DNA of 64,000 nt from Hypholoma sublateritium FD-334 SS-4 (taxonomy: Eukaryota; Basidiomycota; Agaricomycetes; Agaricales; Strophariaceae), in contig KN817538.1 of the NCBI GenBank assembly GCA_000827495.1, positions 248,001-312,000 of the forward strand, read 5' to 3'. Positions 57,120 to 64,000 of the stretch are shown one piece after another. The notes under the pieces were generated by a model. The model was not told the DNA's origin, did not search any database, and saw only the letters and a program-made list of their open reading frames with translations. Within the stretch, counting starts at the first letter, position 1, and every line of letters begins with the position of its first letter. The translations under genes and the position numbers were made by a program.

Positions 57120-58416
57120 AGCGCTGATACTGGATACTACGTTGCCGTGTTGTTTATATCTTATAGTATGTAGCTGTTGTGAAAGTCAATTCACTACTTG
57201 GAGTTTCTATTGAATTTTCATACCGAGATTGAGTAGCAGTATTAGGAATTAAATCAATTGGTTAAAATCCGAGCATAAACTGGTCTATATATCTCCACGC
57301 ACGCCTTATTGGCGCCTTAGTCCGCATTTCTTAATGATTTCAGAAAACAACGCCTGGCACTGAACAAATGTGTTGTCATCAGGCTTTATGGATGAGGTAC
57401 TCAATGCTTATGGCACGTATGAGCCTCACAAAGGCCTCTGACTCCGGTATGTATAGCCAAGAATCACATTGTCAATACATCAGTTTGATTCGAGGCTCTT
57501 GTCGCAGACTCGCAAACAGCGGGAATTTCAACGCAGAGATTCAAAAGCTTATTAAATACGTCGATGACCTCTGCATTTGTCGGTAAATCAGTTTTGAGCT
57601 TCAAGCTTCAAGGATTGTCCAGTAATGGGTTAGTACGTAATCACTGGCAGTACCTCTGCCCAAACTTGGCCCAACCGGCAATTCCCATATCAGCGGTCCG
57701 TAATTGGCCGGAACCGGGAGCTCCCCGACCTATTGCATTCTCCAAATCTTTATATAATTCTCCTGGGCATCCATAAAGTATCTACGGAGCACCGACCGTC
57801 GCCGTTGTAGTCGATCCATTATATTCTATATGTCCAACTTGTGTCCAACCGCATATTTCGGCCGCTCAGATGCAGCCGGGAACCCGTAGACAGCTGGAAA
57901 CAAATAATGCAGGGATACGAGGACATTTTCGGCATTGCCCAAGCACAGCCTATTGCCTACCATCATTCTTCTCGGACGGAAAGGAACAAGGTGGAAATAT
58001 GAGGGGCTGGAACCAAATATTTTACGTCGCTCTGCCTCGCTACGGGTAACGGCGCTTATTGTCCTGTCTCGGTCACGTGATGTATACAATGGCCAAACCA
58101 TTGTTCTTTTCCTTTGCTTTTCTCGCGAATCTTGATAGCTGCCACATTGTCCTTCATATTTGTACACCTCCTAGGATGCTTCTTACCACGCAAACGGGGC
58201 TCCGGCCATGCTGTAATCGACTTCATTTAAAGGTAGGGTGCGACCGGCCATTTTGGTTATTCCTTACACCCCGCTTCTAGGCTTCCGACTCAGCGTCCCC
58301 TTTCCTTCCTTTCTCTTTCTAACGATACACGCCGGTGTTGAGCACCATTTCATATTCAGGACGCCCACATAGACCACACCTACACCTATCTCTAACACTA
58401 TCACCTACTATCCACA
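57120..58416. other. Intergenic, no confirmed gene
   Basis: About 1.3 kb. Fragments near 57.4-57.8 kb have splice-like signals but no recognisable domain. The last 300 bp are the promoter and 5' UTR of the next gene. Confidence 0.45.
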
Positions 58417-59437
58417 ATGCTTCCCCCTCGCGCAAGTAAGTTGATGTTCATTAAGCTGTCTGCTACTGGTATTCACCGTTTGCTTAGTGTTCTTCATGGG
58501 ATTGAATGCCATCCGAGCCCTCAGCTTGATCTCCCTCATTCTTGTCTTTTCCAGCACTATCTTGGTCATGGTCACAAACATCAAGGCCGTCAACGCTTTC
58601 CAGGCTAGTGGCAGCAATAGTTCAGCGCTGGCCGACTGTGATTACATTGCCGGAAGCACCGTACCTAACCAACCTGCCGGTGTGTTCTGGGCGGTCGTCG
58701 CAAGCCTCCTTATCATCTTCCAAACCATCATCCTATTCCGTGAGTTATTTTCATCCCGTTGAACGACCCGCCGCTCATAATATCTCCTAGTTTCCGAGTG
58801 CAGCTGGCCCATGGCCTTCTTCGACCGCTACTTCCCCGTCCTCGGCACCCAATTCGGCCTTGGCGCACTAGGCATCTTCCAGTGTCTCATTTCAACGCAG
58901 ATCCTCTCCCACCACGTCGACGACTTTACGCTTGTCTCCGCGTTCTTCCTCTTCGCGCTCGGTTGTGTCAACATGCTCCTCGGCCTCATCTTCCGCGAGT
59001 CCGCCAAGGCGAAGCGCTCGATCACCTCCTGGCGCTCCGAGGCAAAGGGCATCATCCCCATGAGCCAGGACAACCGCCCCGTGTTCACCGCAAGTGCCAC
59101 GTTCGCGCCCTCCATGGAGAAGGCGCCCTACATGGTCCGCGCGGACACGACCGTCTCCGACGCCGGCACGTGGCGCAGCACCGAGAAGGCGTCGCTCGGC
59201 TTCGGGCGCCAGGGCGAGAAGGCTGCGGGCTTGCGCGGGTTCCTGCTGCAGAAGCCGGAGGAGTCGCTCCCGCGCTACGCAAGCCCCGCGCCCGTGGGCG
59301 TCAGCCGCGCGCCGTCGAGCGCGTCTGCGTCGAGCAGTTTCTACTCGCATGAGCGCCCCGATGACGCGCAGTCGCACCACGACGAGCGCCCCGCTGGCGA
59401 CGGGCCCACGTTCCGCTCCAGCCCCACTGCTCTCTGA
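58417..59437 (+). CDS. Four-helix membrane protein, Basidiomycota family
   Basis: Three exons, 58417-58435, 58488-58739 and 58791-59437, giving 299 residues; first exon only 19 nt. Four membrane segments: ALSLISLILVFSSTILVMV (about 16-34), GVFWAVVASLLIIFQTIILF (about 64-83), FPVLGTQFGLGALGIFQCLI and FTLVSAFFLFALGCVNMLLG, with a short cysteine-containing loop between the first two. The start MLPPRAMFFMGLNAIRALSL and overall layout fit a Basidiomycota-wide uncharacterised family (I believe classed as a DUF, possibly DUF7598; not certain). The C-terminal 130 residues are cytoplasmic, Ser/Ala/Pro-rich and variable. The tail shows a marked GC increase over the upstream intergenic DNA, as in most coding exons here. 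Confidence 0.88.
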
Positions 59438-60292
59438 GCTGGGCGGATACGCCCCCTTTCTTTTTAATCTCCATACGACGCCTCTGCCTAGAACTGGATT
59501 TCTACACGATGCTTACACTATCCTCACGGCCTCACGACAGTCATCTTTACGCACCACCGCGCACGGCCGCTGACGCACCTTTCTACACACGCATCTAAGC
59601 GTACTAATCGCCAATGCGCGGACATTGCCTGTATTACTTATTCGATGTATATACACCTGTAGCAGTACTAGTTCCGGACTAATAAAATAATTATCCCTAA
59701 GTGGACCTTCGTATACATGAGACGCTGTTCGAACCTGTCTTCCCGTCTGAAATGTGGCATTGTATCTACTTTGGGCAGATAAAGCCGTCAGCCTGGTACC
59801 GGAGAGATTCTTGTTTTCAGCAGGCGAGTCGGCCCGTTTCGTTTCTTGCAGAGGGGCGGCGACTCGGATATCCTGTAGTTTCCTTGTCAATGGTAAAGTA
59901 ATTGTTCACTTTGCCGGACGCGCAATAGACTCAGTGATATATCCGAGCGAGCGCCCATGGCTGAACGAAGAACAATAAGCTGCCGACACGTCAATAATAG
60001 AAGAGCATTGTCACACACAAGGAGGGCCGAGGATGCATGTAGGCGGACAGCACCCAACACTTGCCCAGCACGCGGTTTTTCTCCCGCCGCTTTCCCCTTT
60101 CCTCAGATCCGCCGCGTCTTCCGCCTGTTAATTTCTGACGGTAGGCGGCTCAGCCTTTCGCGGGGTGTCAAGCTCCATGGTGGGAAATTTTAACAATAAT
60201 CTAGCTATAGTGCGTGGTCATACTGATACTAGTAGGTATATCTGTACCGAGCCCACGGTAATTCCCCGGGGTACTATGTATCGTGCGGAATT
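59438..60292. other. Intergenic, duplicated segment
   Basis: 3' flank of the four-helix gene, then the upstream copy of the 59.6/62.6 kb duplication including a gene relic. No intact frame. Confidence 0.6.
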
Positions 60293-60300
60293 TCAGACTT
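59630..60300. repeat. Segmental duplication, copy 1
   Basis: Diverged direct copy of 62600-63650. Matching blocks in the same order: TATTACTTATTCGATGTATATA, GTAGCAGTACT, TTCGAACCTGT, GGATATCCTGTAGT..TGGTAAAG, GCCCATGGCTGAACG-GAACA, CACACAAGGA--GCCGAGGA, a GCGGTTTTTCTCCCGCCGC-type block, and TGTACCGAGCC...TATGTATCGTG. Compared with the other copy, about 400 bp are missing between 60172 and 60249, removing most of a gene. Confidence 0.8.
60066..60172 (-). pseudogene. Truncated relic of the 63.1 kb membrane-protein gene
   Basis: This segment aligns with 63087-63195, the C-terminal coding part of the small membrane-protein gene (reverse strand), including the blocks reading GCGG-TT-TC, CCGCTT-CCC, TTTCCTC, GTT-A-T-CTGAC. 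The frame is broken and everything corresponding to the membrane segments and start codon is absent; the next homologous block (60249-60290) matches sequence upstream of that gene's start. A decayed, internally deleted duplicate. Confidence 0.7.
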
Positions 60301-62133
60301 CCTCCAGCTCCCACCTAAACCTGGTCGGATATCCCTGCTCTGGATCTGTAAGTTGTGGTTTTTCTTCGACGCCCATTGTGTGTAGATGGGCCGCAGTCCA
60401 GTCATTTGTGAGATCCGTCCACATGACAAATCTTGAGTTCGGTGCCCATCTTGAAATCTTGCTGAAGCCAGGAATACTGACTTTCTCAGTACATTGTGCT
60501 GCGAGGGCAAACTCTTTCTCTTTCCATTCTTTCTCGTCACGGGGCCATCTTCTGGGGATACATGGGTCTGCGTAAAACTTGACGGTGATACATTCTGTTT
60601 CCTCCGAGTATGAAAATGTCGGCATGGGATGCGACCAAGGGTTCGGCCACGGGACGGTAGGCACCCGTGCTTTGGTCAAGATGAGAGCATTCCCTTGCAT
60701 ATATAATTTAACGGAAAAAGGTCATTCATTCTCTCTGAGTTGTTCGCTCACCCGACGCGTCAATATAACCGCCACACAGGCATAATTGTCCTCTTGTGTC
60801 TATGTAAAAGGCCTTTGTTGAGGTCAATTAAAGGTCAGTAGAATGCAACAGTGATATAGAAATTAAGTGGATTGACTGCACCTGAGCGTCCTCTTCATTG
60901 ACTAAACCCCATAACCCTAAAGCATTTCCTTCTCGAGTGGAATTTGTACGGTGCAGTGTCCAGTAGAGTGATGACCCCGAAGCGCGAATACGGAAGAATC
61001 CAGTAGGGAACCCAGAGCACTCTCGACCTGTTGCAACTACGTCGAGAATGTGATCAGGAGGAAGACCCATGGCGAGCTCGGGGAAGGCGGGGTTCACAGT
61101 CTTCGCACAAGGGAAAATATTGAGAACATAATCTACACGCTTAGCTTAAGAGGCTCAACTTGACATTCACCGACGTGCGTTGTCGCATTTTCCTGTATAC
61201 CGCCAGGTGCACTGATGATAATCAGATAGAGACATATGCAAATATCAGGCAGGCCCCAACGTACGAGATATGAGCGTCTATCATGAATCAGAGCCAGCTT
61301 TCGAAATGTTTAAAATGAACCGTTACCTGGCAGCGATGTCATAAACTCTGATTTTCGGACAGCGGCGTAGTTCTCTGGCGAGGTCCGTAATAGATAGATT
61401 GGCGTATAACCAATCCCAGGTATGGCCAATATTACTGTGTTATTCACAAGACAGAGATACAAATTAGACCCGGAGCTCTCCATGCCAAAGCTTTCAATGA
61501 ACTATATATTAGAGGATGTTTGATCAAAATTTCCTGTGCAAACACTAACCTGTAGCCTTGTCCTTGCCTAGAAATCTTCCAGAAGTGAGGAGCATCCCCA
61601 GATGAAATCATTCCATTAGGAGTCGGCACCACATACTTCCTGTTATATTTTGACAGGAGTGCAGCCCCCCCGTTTCCATCATCATGGACAAGCCACTGTT
61701 CAATAAGTATCGAAACAAAGGCCTCGTTGAGATAAATGTATTAACATACCTGCTGCGTATCGCCCCCATGGAAAGGATGTACAGTTATAGAAGAACGAAT
61801 TTCAGATTCATTTTGCGTGTCTTCGTAATCATGCAGGTCAAGCTCGAGATTCAAAGCATTCCCTTTGGAATTTACGATAAACTGTGGGCCGCCTATGAGG
61901 GAATTTCAGCTCTCAACTTGTAATTGAGAAGCCTAAAAGAAAATTCACAAAAGTGGAATTCCGAATTGTCATTGTGGAAAGTCATGTTAGTCTCTTCCGC
62001 AATAGTATCGTTCTCGGAGGTGCCGGTATCTGTACCTGTGAATCGTGATCATCAACTGGAAACAGATGATGAATCTCAGATGAATAGGCTACTTACGCTT
62101 AAGGATCTCTGTAGAGAAGTTTTGGTATACCAT
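60293..62133 (-). CDS. Beta-trefoil (ricin-B-like) lectin-domain protein, model partial
   Basis: Reverse-strand multi-exon locus. Well-phased exons: 62133-62097, 62035-61949, 61892-61750 and 61695-about 61550. Together they encode a short N-terminus and a beta-trefoil repeat: FIVNSKGNALNLELDLHD, then HPFHGGDTQQW with the QxW signature of sugar-binding trefoils, then FWKISRQGQGYR. Downstream exons are less certain: a segment at about 61446-61332, one ending near 60888 with GFFRIRASGSSLYWTLH and GNALGLWGLVNEEDAQ (a second, weaker trefoil), and a long last exon to 60293 rich in Trp/Pro. I could not fix every junction between 61550 and 60700, so there may be one long gene or two. No signal peptide is seen, as is common for fungal fruiting-body lectins. 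Sugar specificity unknown. It lies between the two copies of the segmental duplication. Confidence 0.55.
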
Positions 62134-63076
62134 TTCTACGAGCGTGCGACAAGCGTGCGAGGTAGGTTAGAGGAAGGTGAAGTCTTGATCGATGAGCTTC
62201 ACGGCGTAGACCAGAAAATAGGGGTTTAAGCGCCCGCTGGCAAGATGCTATTATATTCCCAGTTCAGGGCCGGCTAAGCTCTTATCTCTCCATTTGCTCT
62301 CTATTTGCTCCTACAGATCCCTGGAGGGGCATATAGCATAGGTTAAGCTGGGCTTGGTTTTTCTCGCTAACTATTCTCTACAGTTGGTGTTTGGTTCGTG
62401 TTAGTATCACTGTATGAATCGATTATCTACGTTTGGTTTCTTTCTATGTCAGTCTCAAATTCAGGTCAGGTAAGTACTTATCCCAAAGGTATCCGCATAA
62501 GTACTAGCTGCTCGTGGGTATCCGTTCGTTAGATCCTTATTCTGTGAGCTCTCTCAGGCTCTCTTCGCCCCCTAAGATAACGTGTCTGGTTGACTTGTAT
62601 TACTGATTTGATGTATATAAGTACATCTGTAAGTAGCAGTACTTAATATTCCTGGATTGACAAGGCAATCTTGCCTCCGTCGGTATCCATCAGCATGCGG
62701 TATTGTTCGAACCTGTTACAGTGTCTGTTGAATCGTGGCGATTTGCAAACATTCTTGACACAATTATCTGGCGTCAACCAAAGCCTTGGAGTTGATCATG
62801 GTCTGTAACAACCCTCCACTAGAGAGTGAGTCGGTCCGTATCTTGCAGTATGACGGCAGTATCCTGTAGTGATTTCTTTGGTAAAGCGATTGCAAACTTT
62901 TCCCGAGCGCGCAGAAGAGGTGGTATATCAAAGAGAGGCCCATGGCTAAACGGAGAACACAATAAGGGGCCCGTGCGCGAATAATGAAGGAGCATCACGC
63001 ACAAGGAAAGCCGAGGACGTAGACCGACAGTAGGACGATGAAGATAAATGCATGTTATTCCCAGTTGAGTAACCCC
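62134..63076. other. Intergenic, mainly duplication copy 2
   Basis: Promoter of the lectin-like locus, then the 3' flank of the 63.1 kb gene belonging to the duplicated segment. No gene. Confidence 0.55.
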
Positions 63077-63650
63077 TCACGATCCAACGCGCGGCTTCTC
63101 GACCCGCTTCCCCCGTTTCCTCGGCTCCACTGCATCCACTGCCGGTTCACTCTTGACTATGGGTAGCCCCGCCTTCGGCAGGGCATCTACCACGTCAACA
63201 GGCGGAGCGTCCAGCGACACGACGATAACGCGACTCAGCACACGCGCCGTAAGCCCGAGGATACCACCCGTGATGCACGCGACGCCAACGAAGACGTAGA
63301 GCGGGAACGCCGCGTCGAGGAGGTATATCGCCGTGCGGTACGGTGTGCGCAAGAATAGCGTCGCTGTAATGTCCAGGAAGACGAAGACCGGCGCCAGAAG
63401 GTACAGCAGCGCGGGGGCAGGCGATAGACTCCGTATAGGCCGTAGAGCGCGGGCGGCGACCCGCCCAGCGAGTTTAAGAGCTGAGAACGCGGCGGTGAGG
63501 TAGGGAAGGAGCTGGGATATAGGCGAGGCGACTTCCGCAGGTATACTAGTCTCCATAGCCGGGCGATTTTACGCTAATCAAGTTCAAGTATTTAGAGAAA
63601 GTGTACCGAGCCTGCGGAATTCTGTGAATATGTATCGTGAGGTGCTGGAT
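62600..63650. repeat. Segmental duplication, copy 2 (full length)
   Basis: Direct, diverged counterpart of 59630-60300, here including the complete small membrane-protein gene. It runs from TATTACTGATTTGATGTATATA through the gene to GTGTACCGAGCCTGCGGAAT and TATGTATCGTG. This copy is longer because it keeps the gene body missing from copy 1. Confidence 0.8.
63077..63556 (-). CDS. Small two-helix membrane protein, unknown function
   Basis: Single-exon frame of 159 residues, ATG at 63556. Two clear membrane segments: ALLYLLAPVFVFLDITATLFL (about 49-69) and AAFPLYVFVGVACITGGILGL (about 81-101), with basic residues between (RTPYRT) and before (RVAARALRPIR). The tail is Val/Pro/Lys-rich and ends in a basic KRGKRVEKPR. 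No family recognised. Composition is GC-rich and coding-like, and the segment is conserved enough to be recognised in a decayed copy 3 kb away. Likely an endomembrane or mitochondrial protein; not determinable. Confidence 0.72.
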   Translation of the reverse strand: METSIPAEVASPISQLLPYLTAAFSALKLAGRVAARALRPIRSLSPAPALLYLLAPVFVFLDITATLFLRTPYRTAIYLLDAAFPLYVFVGVACITGGILGLTARVLSRVIVVSLDAPPVDVVDALPKAGLPIVKSEPAVDAVEPRKRGKRVEKPRVGS

Positions 63651-64000
63651 GTCGTGTGGTGAGTGTTGCGGACAGTTGAGCGCCATCGATTCATGTTACA
63701 ATCCACGGACACCGCTGATCGTGGGAATTATACCGTTTGTCGGACCCAACCACGACTTGTGCGCGACAGGCAGATTCTCTATGACACACGATGCATGGTT
63801 GATCGCAAGCCGGTAAATATGTTTCGCTATGCCCGCGGGCGTGAAGTTGGCGTGAAGATATGCCTGGGAAGTCCTCAACGGCGTGCCGATAGTGCATATT
63901 CCAGTCATATTCACAGGACCGTGTTTGCATGTTTAGGCAAAGGGATATGGAGGCTTGTTTTGGGGGCAGACGAAGTATCCAAATATGCGTGGACCATTCC
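63557..64000. other. Promoter of the 63.1 kb gene and window end, no other gene seen
   Basis: Contains the promoter and 5' flank of the small membrane-protein gene, including the block shared with copy 1 of the duplication (63601-63650). Frames near 63.7-63.9 kb are unsupported; a gene continuing beyond the window cannot be judged. Confidence 0.45.

Noticed and set aside
57368..57776. Fragments with splice-like signals after the ART-like gene
   Set aside because: No consistent frame across candidate introns and no domain; might be the relic of a neighbouring gene but I cannot support it.

Overview
This window is nuclear DNA of a filamentous fungus, most likely a mushroom-forming basidiomycete (Agaricomycetes). 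The signs are many short introns (about 40-115 nt, mostly 50-65, nearly all GT..AG with CTAAY/CTGAY branch sites), tiny exons (7, 15, 18 and 19 nt), divergent gene pairs, and families typical of that group: single-pass proteins with Ser/Thr-rich or beta-sandwich ectodomains, F-box/LRR proteins, seven-helix membrane proteins, a membrane-anchored GNAT enzyme and FAD/BBE oxidoreductases. There is no operon logic. Gene models were built by hand from splice sites; except where stated, exon lengths and junction phases close to an open frame.

Layout. 1-12.8 kb is gene-poor and GC-rich, with one Ser/Pro-rich uncharacterised gene (4284-5213), several diverged repeats and a TGACG-motif cluster. 12.8-16.2 kb holds a Rossmann-fold reductase, adenylosuccinate synthetase (ADE12) and the cytochrome-oxidase assembly factor COX16, the last two divergent. 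16.9-21.8 kb is a tandem pair of paralogous coiled-coil genes. 22.4-25.3 kb has an intron-containing tRNA-Leu(AAG) 52 bp beyond the stop of an 18-exon FAD oxidoreductase. 28-39 kb has an Ala/Pro-rich protein, a 7-helix membrane protein, a Gln-rich basic protein that may be a transcription factor, a multi-pass membrane protein and a GNAT acetyltransferase.

39.6-49.3 kb is the best conserved part: a single-pass membrane protein, then UPF1 (nonsense-mediated decay helicase) divergent from the U2AF small subunit (3' splice-site recognition) with 141 bp between start codons, and ALG14 (N-glycan assembly) convergent to U2AF. 51-64 kb is faster evolving: a mucin-like membrane protein, an F-box protein, a secreted ADP-ribosyltransferase-like gene of doubtful integrity, a four-helix membrane protein, a beta-trefoil lectin-like locus, and a small membrane-protein gene whose neighbourhood was duplicated, leaving a truncated copy 3 kb upstream.

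How the genes relate: UPF1 and U2AF both act in RNA quality control/processing and may share a promoter; ADE12, COX16, ALG14 and the tRNA are housekeeping functions; the rest are lineage-specific surface, secreted or regulatory proteins. I see no CRISPR array, intact transposon, viral element or secondary-metabolite cluster. No clearly new multi-gene system is evident; the most unusual structures are the 59.6/62.6 kb duplication with its gene relic, the coiled-coil pair and the ART-like gene.
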